Origin: Alkalicoccus luteus
GTDB taxonomy: Bacteria > Bacillota > Bacilli > Bacillales > Salisediminibacteriaceae
Direction: 5' to 3'
Assembly (NCBI RefSeq): GCF_012034335.1
Contig: NZ_JAATHJ010000013.1
Span: forward strand, 1-64,000
Length of the DNA: 64,000 bases
Part shown: positions 33,863 to 42,575 of the stretch, piece after piece
Layout of the letters: each line of letters starts with the position of its first letter
Position numbering within the stretch: position 1 is the stretch's first letter
Notes under the pieces: generated by a model
What the model saw: the letters and a program-made list of their open reading frames with translations, nothing else
What the model was told of the DNA's origin: nothing
The model's database searches: none
Position numbers and translations under genes: made by a program

Positions 33863-34291
33863 ATGACTTATAAAGATATGCTCAAGGAAATGGAGCTTCG
33901 TAATTTCGATTCAACAATTGAAAGCTTAACCGATTTAATAGATGCTGATTCTATTAAAGTGACTAAGGTGAATTATTGGACTATGGATAAATCATTTTTG
34001 AATACTGACATCTATTTATTTACAGATAAGGTCGTTCATCAGGTAAGTATTAACACCCAGACCGAATATAATAAATTAATGATCAGTACAAGGCGTTTAA
34101 AAGATATTACAAAAATCGATCACGAATACGTCCATAATATTGAATCGAAGCTAATGATTTATTTTGATGAGCTTACAGCAGAGAAAGAGCCAAGTATTAT
34201 TTTCGATTCTAAAAGTGCACATCAAAGAGTTCAAAAATCATATCGCTCTGAAAATATCGAATTGTATCATTTCTTGTTTGAAAAGATTTAG
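33863..34291 (+). CDS. Cargo-slot phage protein of unknown function
   Basis: A 142-residue AT-rich gene, ATG 33863 behind GGGAGGGAGG. Beta-strand pattern in residues 35-85 (TDIYLFTDKVVHQVSI; KLMISTRRLKDITKI) is like a PH-type small domain, which is only a guess. Flanked by its own terminators, so it is an independent unit between late regulator and terS. Its leader resembles the leader of the intact gene at 63116 in the remnant prophage. Confidence 0.62.
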   Translation: MTYKDMLKEMELRNFDSTIESLTDLIDADSIKVTKVNYWTMDKSFLNTDIYLFTDKVVHQVSINTQTEYNKLMISTRRLKDITKIDHEYVHNIESKLMIYFDELTAEKEPSIIFDSKSAHQRVQKSYRSENIELYHFLFEKI

Positions 34292-34313
34292 CATCCTACG
34301 GGGTGCTTTTTTA
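34291..34313 (+). terminator. Terminator of the cargo gene
   Basis: GCATCC and GGGTGC (one G-U) around TACG, then seven T including the stem end; overlaps the stop codon region. Confidence 0.75.
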
Positions 34314-34368
34314 TTCATCTATTTTTTTGAAAATATAAAAGAGCTAGATTTAACTAGCCCTCTTCAAA

Positions 34369-34503
34369 CTAATGTTTTTTTACTTTGTGCGTAACCAAAG
34401 TTTTCCCTGCTTTTGATTTACTGGTTGTGGATTTGCTTGTGGAGAGCGTTTTCCCAGCTTTACTAACTTTTGGACTAGGGTTACATTTTTTAGGTGGAGT
34501 CAC
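34369..34503 (-). CDS. 44-residue basic repeat peptide, antisense to the late genes
   Basis: GTG start 34503 behind GAGGTG. The sequence is Lys/Ser/Thr-rich, with an internal duplication SKAGKTL near residues 14-20 and 33-39 and a KVKKH end. An extended -10 (TGGTATAAT) lies 27 bases upstream. Its orientation is opposite to every surrounding gene. Similar small basic repeat peptides occur in mobile elements; function unknown. Confidence 0.5.
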   Translation of the reverse strand: MTPPKKCNPSPKVSKAGKTLSTSKSTTSKSKAGKTLVTHKVKKH

Positions 34504-34529
34504 ATCTAATCACCTCGCTTTCTGTATAA

Positions 34530-34538
34530 ATTATACCA
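34530..34538 (-). promoter_or_regulatory. Extended -10 promoter of the antisense peptide gene
   Basis: Reverse strand reads TGGTATAAT, a perfect extended -10, in the gap between the divergent small genes. Confidence 0.5.
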
Positions 34539-34559
34539 TTTTGTAAGGGTGGAACTGTT

Positions 34560-34844
34560 ATGAAAATACCAAAAGAAGTTAAAGTAGGCGGCCTTGTCTA
34601 TAAAGTGGAGACGAAGCCTTTTGTAGAAGTTGAATCAGATCGGAACTATCAAGGTACGTGCGACTATTCAAAAACAGAAATAAGCATTATGGAATATATA
34701 AGCAATGAACGAAAGGAAGATGTGTTTTTTCACGAATTAACTCATGCCATTTTTTATGAAGCGGGGTTCGAAGAGCAGGATGAAGATATGATCAATCGAA
34801 TCGGTAAAGTGATCCATCAAGTAGTTAAGAATAATGATTTTTAA
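34560..34844 (+). CDS. Small HExxH metallopeptidase-like protein
   Basis: Ninety-four residues with FFHELTHAIFYEAGFEEQDE around residue 57-76: HELTH is a zinc-protease helix and a following Glu could be the third ligand. Full ImmA-type enzymes are longer; this is a minimal gluzincin-like domain known from phage genomes. Divergent from the basic peptide gene and closed by its own terminator. Confidence 0.68.
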   Translation: MKIPKEVKVGGLVYKVETKPFVEVESDRNYQGTCDYSKTEISIMEYISNERKEDVFFHELTHAIFYEAGFEEQDEDMINRIGKVIHQVVKNNDF

Positions 34845-34874
34845 GCGTTTCTCTTAAATGAGAAGCGCTTTTTC
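34843..34874 (+). terminator. Terminator after the HExxH gene
   Basis: An 11-bp stem (AAGCGTTTCTC with GAGAAGCGCTT, one G-U) around TTAAAT, then TTTTCTT. Confidence 0.78.
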
Positions 34875-34966
34875 TTGGCTATTGGTTACAGGGCGCATGA
34901 ATAGAGTAAATAGAGCTCAGTCCTGTATCGAGCAGCTAAACAAAGGGGGAATGAGGGTGAAGTGAT

Positions 34967-35458
34967 ATGAAAAAGATGAGTGAGAAACAGATTCGCTTTG
35001 CTGACTACTATGTTGAACTAGGGAATGCCACAGAAGCAGCAATAAAAGCGGGCTATAGCAGTAAAACAGCGCGTGCTATCGGGGCTGAGAACCTTACAAA
35101 ACCTAACATTTCTCAGTATATAGAAAAAAGACTAGAAGCATTGGCTAGTGAACGCATTGCCGATCAGCAGGAGATCCTTGAAACACTGACTCGTATCTTA
35201 CGAAGAGAGAACAAGGAAATGGAAACTGTTATCGTTAAAAAAGCAGAAACGATAGAGCTCCAGCTTGCTTCAGGCAAAACGACAGAGAAGCAGGTATATA
35301 ACGAATATGTTGAGACCGTCCAACTGGATACGAAAAACAGTGACGTAAATAAAGCAGCTGAACTGCTAGGCAAACGATATGCCATGTGGACGGAAAAGCA
35401 ACAAATAGAAAATATCACTCCGGTATTTAAAGAGGATGTTCCGGAAGATGACGATTGA
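34967..35458 (+). CDS. terS: Terminase small subunit
   Basis: A 163-residue Terminase_2-family protein. N-terminal helix-turn-helix MSEKQIRFADYYVELGNATE with AAIKAGYSSKTARAIGAENL (positions about 4-43), as in SPP1 gp1; middle oligomerisation region; acidic end. It recognises the packaging site and loads TerL. Overlaps terL by 11 bases. Confidence 0.9.
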   Translation: MKKMSEKQIRFADYYVELGNATEAAIKAGYSSKTARAIGAENLTKPNISQYIEKRLEALASERIADQQEILETLTRILRRENKEMETVIVKKAETIELQLASGKTTEKQVYNEYVETVQLDTKNSDVNKAAELLGKRYAMWTEKQQIENITPVFKEDVPEDDD

Positions 35459-36734
35459 AACAAAAGAGTTATCCATAAAAACGCTGATTGGCAGCGGATA
35501 CAATCGATTCTGGCATAATAAACAGTTTTACCGAATTGTGAAAGGTTCTCGAGGCAGCAAGAAATCAAAGACAACAGCCCACAATTTCATTCAACGTATA
35601 ATGAAATACCCCTGGGCTAATCTCTTGGTAATTAGACGTTATTCGAATACGAACAAACAATCCACTTATACAGATTTAAAATGGGCGGCATCCAAACAGG
35701 GTGTCGCTCATTTATTTAAGTTTAACGAAAGTATGCCGGAAATCACTTACAAGCCGACAGGTCAGAAAATATTGTTCCGCGGATTAGATGACGAATTGAA
35801 AATAACGTCGATTACTGTCGATGTTGGTATTCTTAGTTGGTTATGGGTCGAAGAGGCTTATCAGATCGAGACGGCAGAAAAGCTCCAGACGGTTATTGAA
35901 TCGATTCGTGGAAGCCACGAAAGCCCAGACTTCTTTAAGCAAATTACGATCACTTTTAATCCTTGGAGTGAGAGGCATTGGCTGAAAGCGATGTTTTTTG
36001 ACGAAGAGACGCGATCTAAAGATACGTTTGCTATCACAACGACATTCCGGGTTAATGAGTGGCTAGATCGGGTCGACAGAGAACGTTATGAAGATCTATA
36101 CCGCACTAATCCTAGACGAGCGAGAATCGTTTGTGACGGAGAATGGGGCGTCTCAGAAGGATTAGTATTCGATAACTTTGAAGTATGTGATTTCGACATT
36201 ACAGACACCATAAAACGGGTGAAAGAAACAACACATGGGATGGACTTTGGCTTTACAAATGATCCTACTACATTGCCGAGCGCAGCTGTTGATCTCAAAA
36301 GCAAAGAGATATGGATTTACGATGAGCATTACGAAAAAGGCATGCTCACTGATGAGATATACAGCATGATCCAATATAAGGGGTTGTTGAAAGCCAGTAT
36401 AACTGCTGATAACTCCGATCCAAGGACGATTGAAGAGCTTCGGAGGAAAGGGGTGAGGAGGATTCATAAGGCGGTTAAAAAGCAGGACAGCATTCGTCAG
36501 GGGATTCAATTTTTACAAGGATTCAAAATATACATCCATCCCACCTGCGAACATACCATTGAGGAGTTTAACACGTACATTTTTGACCAGGATAAAGAGG
36601 GCAATTGGTTAAACAAACCGGTGGATAAAAACAATCATATTATTGATGCTCTTCGCTACAGCATGGAGCGTTACCACTTAAAGAAAACAAAGTCTGACGA
36701 CACATACAACGCAATGAAATCATTTCAATTCTAA
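35448..36734 (+). CDS. terL: Terminase large subunit, PBSX/SPP1 family
   Basis: A 428-residue packaging motor. The ATPase has a deviant Walker A (VKGSRGSKKSKTT, about 29-41) and Walker B LSWLWVEEA (about 133-141). The C-terminal RNase H-like nuclease shows Asp in GMDFGFTNDPT and NNHIIDALRYSMER. ATG 35448 is inside terS. Family relatives include headful packagers such as SPP1. Confidence 0.92.
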   Translation: MTIETKELSIKTLIGSGYNRFWHNKQFYRIVKGSRGSKKSKTTAHNFIQRIMKYPWANLLVIRRYSNTNKQSTYTDLKWAASKQGVAHLFKFNESMPEITYKPTGQKILFRGLDDELKITSITVDVGILSWLWVEEAYQIETAEKLQTVIESIRGSHESPDFFKQITITFNPWSERHWLKAMFFDEETRSKDTFAITTTFRVNEWLDRVDRERYEDLYRTNPRRARIVCDGEWGVSEGLVFDNFEVCDFDITDTIKRVKETTHGMDFGFTNDPTTLPSAAVDLKSKEIWIYDEHYEKGMLTDEIYSMIQYKGLLKASITADNSDPRTIEELRRKGVRRIHKAVKKQDSIRQGIQFLQGFKIYIHPTCEHTIEEFNTYIFDQDKEGNWLNKPVDKNNHIIDALRYSMERYHLKKTKSDDTYNAMKSFQF

Positions 36735-36749
36735 TCAGGAGGTGAGAAA

Positions 36750-38192
36750 GTGGATACAAATGAATTTGAATTGGGACATTCCAGGTACTCAGGCAGCAAC
36801 AGCCGTTTTCATCCAGAAGCGAATGACGATTATCGTGTTGTATCAGAGAAGGACTTAACTCTAAAAAAGTTAAATCAATTGGTTAAACACCATCGAGATT
36901 TTCAGCGGCCGCGGTTGGTTGAACTGGAGGATTACTATAAAGGTGATAACCGTGAAATATTAAAGCGCAGTAGTCGGCGTAAGAATCCTGAAGACGCTGA
37001 TCACCGAGCAACGCATAACTTTGCTCGATATGTTAGTACGTTTATTCAAGGCTACCTTGCTGGAGTTCCAATTAGAGTCGAACACACTACAAAAGCCACA
37101 CAAGAATCAATTAGAAAAAACGATCAAGTAAACGACGCTGAAGGCCTAAATAGTGATCTCATACTGGACTGCAGTGTATTTGGAAGAGCTTACGAGTTAT
37201 TCTATCGGAATTTCGATGATAATAATCGTGTATCACGTTCAGATCCTAAAAACACATTTGTCATTTACGATACTACTGTAGATAAGCGGCCTGTAGCAGC
37301 CGTAAGGTATGTTGAATATCGAGATGATAACGGACAAGGACGGCTTTTTGCTACTGTCTATACAGCTACTTCAGAGACAGAGTACAAGTCCGATAATCCA
37401 ACAGATATCGATTTTAAAGAGGAAGACACGAGAAAGCACTACTGGCAAACCGTGCCGGTAAATGAGTATCGAAACAATCGCTACAGACAAGGAGATTTTG
37501 AGCCTGTTCTTAACTTAATTGATTTATATGACAGTGCTCAGTCTGATATCGCTAACTACATGACGGATCTAAATGATGCGCTGCTCAAGATAACCGGAAA
37601 CATTGAAATGAGTGTTGATGATGCGAAGAAACAGAGAAGTGCTAACCTGATGCTTCTGAAGCCGCCTATAGATGTAGATGGCAAAGAAGGTAGTGCTGAT
37701 GCTGACTTTATTTATAAGAAATATGACGTAAATGGTGTTGAGAGCTATAAAGAACGCTTGGAAACAGACATTCATAAATTCACAAACACACCTAACTTGA
37801 ACGATTCACATTTTGCTAATCAGCAAAGTGGAGAGGCGATGAAATATAAGTTATTTGGGCTTGAGCAGGTAAGGGCAGCAAAAGAAAGGCTATTCCGTCA
37901 GTCTATGCGTCGACGGTACCGCATTTTTTCCGGGATGGGAGAAACTGCACGTGATAAAACAAGTATTAACATAAATCATGTGGATGATATTGAAATTATA
38001 TTTACACCTAACTTACCTCGAACGATGAGTGAAGAGATTGAGGCGTTTGAAAAACTGGGAGGCGAACTGTCGCAGCATACGTTGCTGGGTCTTCTTTCGA
38101 TGATTCAAGATCCAGAAGCTGAACATCAGCGTGTGCAGGAAGAGCGACAGAGCCAATTAAGCGATCCTTATGGTAATGAAGGCGGCACATAA
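36750..38192 (+). CDS. Portal protein, SPP1 gp6-like
   Basis: A 480-residue portal. Typical segments: HHRDFQRPRLVELEDYYKG near the start, HNFARYVSTFIQGYLAG and SDIANYMTDLNDALLKITGN. GTG start behind GGAGGTGAG. Forms the 12-mer DNA gate at the head vertex. Confidence 0.92.
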   Translation: MDTNEFELGHSRYSGSNSRFHPEANDDYRVVSEKDLTLKKLNQLVKHHRDFQRPRLVELEDYYKGDNREILKRSSRRKNPEDADHRATHNFARYVSTFIQGYLAGVPIRVEHTTKATQESIRKNDQVNDAEGLNSDLILDCSVFGRAYELFYRNFDDNNRVSRSDPKNTFVIYDTTVDKRPVAAVRYVEYRDDNGQGRLFATVYTATSETEYKSDNPTDIDFKEEDTRKHYWQTVPVNEYRNNRYRQGDFEPVLNLIDLYDSAQSDIANYMTDLNDALLKITGNIEMSVDDAKKQRSANLMLLKPPIDVDGKEGSADADFIYKKYDVNGVESYKERLETDIHKFTNTPNLNDSHFANQQSGEAMKYKLFGLEQVRAAKERLFRQSMRRRYRIFSGMGETARDKTSININHVDDIEIIFTPNLPRTMSEEIEAFEKLGGELSQHTLLGLLSMIQDPEAEHQRVQEERQSQLSDPYGNEGGT

Positions 38193-38194
38193 TT

Positions 38195-39109
38195 ATGGCT
38201 AGTATTTTCGAGCGACCAGGTAGAAGCAGAGACTACTGGGCACAGCGTGAACGTGATCATTCACTTAATATGCGCAGAGATGAAAGCGAAATTGCTACCA
38301 GGATGCAAGCCACATTACTCGACGCTGCAGATGAAATCGATCGTGAAATTACGACCATCCAAACTAAATATGCACGAAGTGAAGGCCTTACAATAAATGA
38401 AGCTCGACGCCGTATAGATCGTGAAGACATTCGAAGGTATGAACGAAAAGCAGCAAGGTACGTTAGAGATCGAAACTTTTCAGAAAAAGCTAATCGAGAA
38501 ATGCGCTTATATAACGCCACGATGAGGACCAGCCGCTTAGAGTTACAACTTATGTATATTCATTTAGAACTTTCAAATGCAACAGGAGCGAACGAGCAGG
38601 AGGTTATTCAACGGATGTATGAGATTGCTCGCTCAGAAGTGAAAAGACAGTCTGGAATTCTTGGTGCAACAGTTCGAATAAATACTGATGAAATTCGTAC
38701 GTTAGTGATGACTGAATTCAAGGGTGATTATTTTAGTAATCGTATTTGGACGAACAAAAATGAATTGGTAAGTAGTTTAGAAAGACAATTACGTCGCCAT
38801 GTCACACAAGGTAAGGGATCGCGAGAGCTTGCTAGACAAATGCGAAGAGAAATAGGAAATAGCATTGCTAATACAGAGCGAATTATGCGCACAGAAAGCG
38901 CTAGAGTTCAATTACAGACCACAGAGAAGGCTTATAATAATGCAGGCGTAGAATCGTATGAGATTGTCACTGAAGCAGACGCGTGCGAAGAATGTCAGAG
39001 CATGGAAGGACAAACATACGAAATTTCTCGTTTTGCTGTTGGGGTTAATACTCCACCGTTTCATCCTAACTGTAGATGTGCAACGATGCCGATTGTACCT
39101 GAAGAGTAA
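38195..39109 (+). CDS. Minor head protein, SPP1 gp7-like
   Basis: A 304-residue head morphogenesis protein. The C-terminal domain has EADACEECQSMEGQTYEISRF and PPFHPNCRCATMPI, a Cys/His metal-binding motif of this family. Starts 2 bases after the portal stop. It binds the portal and helps DNA ejection in SPP1. Confidence 0.88.
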   Translation: MASIFERPGRSRDYWAQRERDHSLNMRRDESEIATRMQATLLDAADEIDREITTIQTKYARSEGLTINEARRRIDREDIRRYERKAARYVRDRNFSEKANREMRLYNATMRTSRLELQLMYIHLELSNATGANEQEVIQRMYEIARSEVKRQSGILGATVRINTDEIRTLVMTEFKGDYFSNRIWTNKNELVSSLERQLRRHVTQGKGSRELARQMRREIGNSIANTERIMRTESARVQLQTTEKAYNNAGVESYEIVTEADACEECQSMEGQTYEISRFAVGVNTPPFHPNCRCATMPIVPEE

Positions 39110-39334
39110 GAAAGGTGCCATTCACAGAAAAAACATAAAGACCATAATGATACAAGAAGGATTATTCGCCCTGAGCATGGCGTTAAACTGTATCAATTTA
39201 AAAAGCGTATAGGGAACGAACCAGACAGCGGAGGCATGCTGTCTTATTTGTCGTGCATGGGCATAGCGTGTGTGGGGCAATGTAGAAGGTGCTGAACCTG
39301 GAGAGATCGTTGTCTGTGGGCCTAGGAGTGATAA
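39110..39334 (+). other. 225-base gap in the head operon
   Basis: No gene with a ribosome site. A GACAGC/GCTGTC hairpin lies at about 39220-39245. The stretch is unusual for a tightly packed structural operon and could hold a structured RNA, a processing site or remnants of a lost gene. Confidence 0.45.
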
Positions 39335-39979
39335 ATGATGAGAAAAGTATTTGAGCCATTATTCAAACTAAATATTCAGCATTTTGCTGAGAAGCAAACG
39401 GATAGCACACAGCAACAGCAGCAGACCGATACAACTCAGCAAACGACAGAAGAAAAACAGACTCAGGAGCAGACAGATAAAACGTATTCACAATCAGAAC
39501 TTGATAGTCAAATTAGTAAAGCCGATCAGCGGGCTGCAGAGCGGGAGCGTCTACGCCTGGAGAAAGAATTCGAACAGAAACTAATAAAAGCTAGAGACGA
39601 AGCGGCAGAATACGCCAAGCTTTCCGAACAGGAGAAGAAGGACAAAGACTTCGAACGCAGAGAAAAAGAATTGGAAGAGAAAATGAATAAAATCCAACAG
39701 AGGGAGCTATCTACGCAGGTTGATACGGACCTTACCAGCAACAATTTGCCTTTGTCTCTAAACGAGGGGCTGCTTGCTTTAGGTGAAAGTGAAAAAATTA
39801 AAGAAAGTATCAGTAAGATTAAGAAAGATTTTGATGCGGCAGTGCATGAAGCTGTCAAACAGCAGCTGCGGCAGAAAACACCGGAAGATACGACAGGGGG
39901 CACATCTACCAATCAAGGACCTGTAAACTTGCAGCAACAAGTGCAAGAAAACGCGGATAAATTCCGTAAATTTAATTAG
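39335..39979 (+). CDS. Capsid scaffolding protein
   Basis: A 214-residue DUF4355-type scaffold: Gln/Thr-rich N-terminal part, long charged coiled coil (about 55-130), basic C-terminus. Residues 12-19 (LNIQHFAE) match the N-terminus of the capsid protein that follows (LNIQYFAE). AGGAGTG precedes ATG 39335. Confidence 0.85.
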   Translation: MMRKVFEPLFKLNIQHFAEKQTDSTQQQQQTDTTQQTTEEKQTQEQTDKTYSQSELDSQISKADQRAAERERLRLEKEFEQKLIKARDEAAEYAKLSEQEKKDKDFERREKELEEKMNKIQQRELSTQVDTDLTSNNLPLSLNEGLLALGESEKIKESISKIKKDFDAAVHEAVKQQLRQKTPEDTTGGTSTNQGPVNLQQQVQENADKFRKFN

Positions 39980-39993
39980 GGAGTGACAGACAT

Positions 39994-40959
39994 ATGACAA
40001 AAAATAAAATGCTCTTACCACTAAACATTCAATACTTTGCAGAGGAAACAACGTTTGATCCTAATAACGTCATGATGCAAGACATGAAAACAGGAGAAAT
40101 TCCGAAAGAATATGGCACACTAATTCTCCAAGACGTTCAAGCTAACTCTGTGGTGATGCAGGCAGCTGTGAACGAACCTATGACTAAGCAGGTTAAAGAA
40201 TTTAGCTATCTTGCTAATGGACCAGGCGCGTACTGGGTTGGAGAGGGTGAAAAGATTCAAACCAGCAAAGCGGAATGGTTGACAGCAAAAATGGAAGCAA
40301 AGAAACTCGGCGTCATTCTTCTAGCTACACGTGAATTTCTGCAATATACCATGAGCCAATTCTTCACAGAAATGCGTCCACATATCGCAAAAGCATTTTA
40401 TAAAAAGTTTGATGAGGCAGCGCTACTGAATGTGAGCAACCCATTTGTTCAGTCTCTTGAACAATCGATTGGTGATACAGGTAAAGTAATCACAGGAGAT
40501 CTTAACGGCGAGAATATACTGGCTGTAATTGATACTGTAGCGGATGATGATTTTGACGTAAACGGATTTATTTCTAAGACGCAGAACCGCGGTCTGCTAC
40601 GTGGAGCCAACGCAGGTACAGATGCGTCTCCTGAGTGGCTGTATGATCGTTCTACTAACACCATTGATGGTCTGCCAGTTCTTGACCTTAAGTCTGCAGA
40701 AATGCCTAAAGGAACCCTTTATACAGGAGATTTTAATCAGATGCGTTATGGCATTCCTTATAACCTCAATTATGAGCTAACGACTACCGGACAGATCAGC
40801 ACAATCACTGACGGCAATGGAGATCCTATCAACCTGTTTGAACGCGAAATGATTGCTATGCGAGCTACAATGGACGTCGCTTTCATGGTAACTCAAGATG
40901 AGGCTTTCGCTAAAGTGGAACCGGGCGAAGAAGATCCTGAAGAAGAGCCTGAAGCATAG
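39994..40959 (+). CDS. Major capsid protein, HK97 fold
   Basis: A 321-residue capsid protein. N-terminal arm with LPLNIQYFAEETTFDPNN, then E-loop and P-domain blocks such as PMTKQVKEFSYLANGPGAYWVGEG, REFLQYTMSQFFTEMRPHIAKAF and the A-domain end REMIAMRATMDVAFMVTQDEAFAKV. The last 15 residues are acidic. Product of the most expressed late gene. Confidence 0.92.
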   Translation: MTKNKMLLPLNIQYFAEETTFDPNNVMMQDMKTGEIPKEYGTLILQDVQANSVVMQAAVNEPMTKQVKEFSYLANGPGAYWVGEGEKIQTSKAEWLTAKMEAKKLGVILLATREFLQYTMSQFFTEMRPHIAKAFYKKFDEAALLNVSNPFVQSLEQSIGDTGKVITGDLNGENILAVIDTVADDDFDVNGFISKTQNRGLLRGANAGTDASPEWLYDRSTNTIDGLPVLDLKSAEMPKGTLYTGDFNQMRYGIPYNLNYELTTTGQISTITDGNGDPINLFEREMIAMRATMDVAFMVTQDEAFAKVEPGEEDPEEEPEA

Positions 40960-40972
40960 GAAGTGATTAATC

Positions 40973-41179
40973 TTGTGGCGAGTCAAAGAGAACTTCAAAG
41001 ACTTGGAGCAGAAAATACGGCTTAAAGCGAACGAAGAATATATTCGAACCGGCCGAGGGAAGAAAGCGCGAATTGCAGAGTTAGCGTCTTCCAATAACAA
41101 AGCAGGCCGTCCTTTGATTGAATGGGTGGAGGAAGGTGATTCCAATGAAGGAACGAGTGAAGCGACTACTTCAGATTGA
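40973..41179 (+). CDS. Small head-region protein
   Basis: Sixty-eight residues, TTG start behind GGAAGTG; basic centre (TGRGKKARIAEL) and acidic Ser/Thr-rich end. Overlaps the connector gene by 35 bases. Similar small genes follow capsid genes in many Firmicute phages; role unknown. Confidence 0.55.
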   Translation: MWRVKENFKDLEQKIRLKANEEYIRTGRGKKARIAELASSNNKAGRPLIEWVEEGDSNEGTSEATTSD

Positions 41180-41471
41180 AGATGATTTACAGGATGATCT
41201 AATAGGGGAAATTCTGCATATTGTAAAAAGTCACTTGCTAACGCTAATGGAGAAAGAATCTCTCCCTAAAAAATACGAATATATTGTTGTAGAGATTGCT
41301 GTCAGGAGATTCAATCGGCTTGGTTCTGAGGGAATGAAACAGGACAATGTGGAAGGGCACAGCATTACCTTTTACGATTTGGATAAAGACTTTGATCCAT
41401 ATCTAACTGTCATCGAGAAAGAGATCCCACAGCAAGAAAATACTAAAGCTGGTGGAGTGGTGTGGTTTTGA
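41145..41471 (+). CDS. Head-tail connector, SPP1 gp15-like
   Basis: A 108-residue helical adaptor (phage_connect family): VKRLLQIEDDLQDDLIGEIL and VVEIAVRRFNRLGSEGMKQ. ATG 41145 behind GGAGGAAGGTG. It binds the portal after packaging. Confidence 0.85.
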   Translation: MKERVKRLLQIEDDLQDDLIGEILHIVKSHLLTLMEKESLPKKYEYIVVEIAVRRFNRLGSEGMKQDNVEGHSITFYDLDKDFDPYLTVIEKEIPQQENTKAGGVVWF

Positions 41472-41767
41472 GGTATAGCGATCGCGTTACATTCATAAAG
41501 GCAGGAGAGGAAGGCTATGATCCGACCACTGGCGGTTATACAGAAGGGGATGAGGTTAAAGTCACTCTTCCTTGCAATCTAACAGATGCAGGATTAGAGC
41601 GCGTGGCGACGGTTTTTGGCAGCGTCTCAAAACAAATTAAGGTGGCTAGACTCCCCCGGCCTTTTCACGGGCAATTTGATTCTATATTAGCGAATGGTCG
41701 ACCTATGAAGGTTCAGAAAAGCATTCATCACCGCAGGCAATCTGTATTTTACTTGGAGGGGGTGTGA
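41462..41767 (+). CDS. Head closure protein, SPP1 gp16-like
   Basis: A 101-residue beta-rich protein: RYSDRVTFIKAGEEGYDPTT near the start and RPMKVQKSIHHRRQSVFYLEG at the end, the usual pattern of the stopper that closes the connector. GTG 41462 or TTG 41468 could be the start. Confidence 0.82.
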   Translation: MVLRYSDRVTFIKAGEEGYDPTTGGYTEGDEVKVTLPCNLTDAGLERVATVFGSVSKQIKVARLPRPFHGQFDSILANGRPMKVQKSIHHRRQSVFYLEGV

Positions 41768-41768
41768 T

Positions 41769-42134
41769 ATGGCCGAAATGCGAGTGAGGGGCTTATCAGA
41801 GCTAGCAAGGCATCTTCGTGGCATAAGCGGTGTGAATGGGTCGATTATGAATCGGCAGATATCAAATGTAGTCCGATTACACGGAATTGCGTTGAACAGA
41901 AGAATGGTTAAGAACGCAAATTTTGTAAAAGGATACAGTACCGGGGATACTAGGCGCTCTATTCGAATGGAATTGAAAGATGGAGGCATGACAGCAGTAG
42001 TGAAGCCTTCAACAGATTATTCACCCTATCTAGAGTATGGAACGAGATTCATGGCAGCACAGCCTTTTGTTCGTCCATCTTTTGATGTGGAGAGTCAACT
42101 TTTTATAGAAGACCTACGTAAATTAATCGAGTAA
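41769..42134 (+). CDS. Tail completion protein, HK97 gp10-like
   Basis: A 121-residue protein with the gp10 motif STDYSPYLEYGTRFMAAQPF (about 80-100) and an N-terminal GLSELARHLRGI. Works at the head-tail interface. Confidence 0.88.
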   Translation: MAEMRVRGLSELARHLRGISGVNGSIMNRQISNVVRLHGIALNRRMVKNANFVKGYSTGDTRRSIRMELKDGGMTAVVKPSTDYSPYLEYGTRFMAAQPFVRPSFDVESQLFIEDLRKLIE

Positions 42135-42147
42135 AGGAGGCGAGTAG

Positions 42148-42564
42148 GTGGGGAACAAGCAGTATCCACAATTACAGTTGTTTAATGCAGTATATCTCGC
42201 TTCCTTAAATCTTGGTTATGATACGTATGATTATCTGCCTGCCGATGATGCAGCTTACCCTTTTGTGTATGTAGGAGAAACCTTCTCTTACGATGAACGC
42301 ACAAAAGGGTTTTTATATGGGCGTGTTGCTCAAACGGTCCATATATACGGTGTACAGCGGACGCCAGACCAGCGAGAGGGTATGACGAAACTGGAGTTTT
42401 CCTCGATGATGGGGGACTTGAAAAAAGAAATGCGGCAGATTAAAGAAACTGCCAATTTTAAGTGGCGATTAAATCAAGAAATAAATGATCAAATGCTTCC
42501 GGATACAACGACAAATATTAGGCTGTTTCACGGAATTATTGAATCAGAATACACATTTAATTAG
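42148..42564 (+). CDS. Tail-terminator-like protein, SPP1 gp17-like
   Basis: A 138-residue protein: LQLFNAVYLASLNLGYDTYD, then YPFVYVGETFSYDERT and ending IRLFHGIIESEYTFN, matching tail-terminator/tail-to-head joining proteins. GTG start behind AAAGGAGG. Confidence 0.8.
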   Translation: MGNKQYPQLQLFNAVYLASLNLGYDTYDYLPADDAAYPFVYVGETFSYDERTKGFLYGRVAQTVHIYGVQRTPDQREGMTKLEFSSMMGDLKKEMRQIKETANFKWRLNQEINDQMLPDTTTNIRLFHGIIESEYTFN

Positions 42565-42575
42565 GAGGGCTTTAC

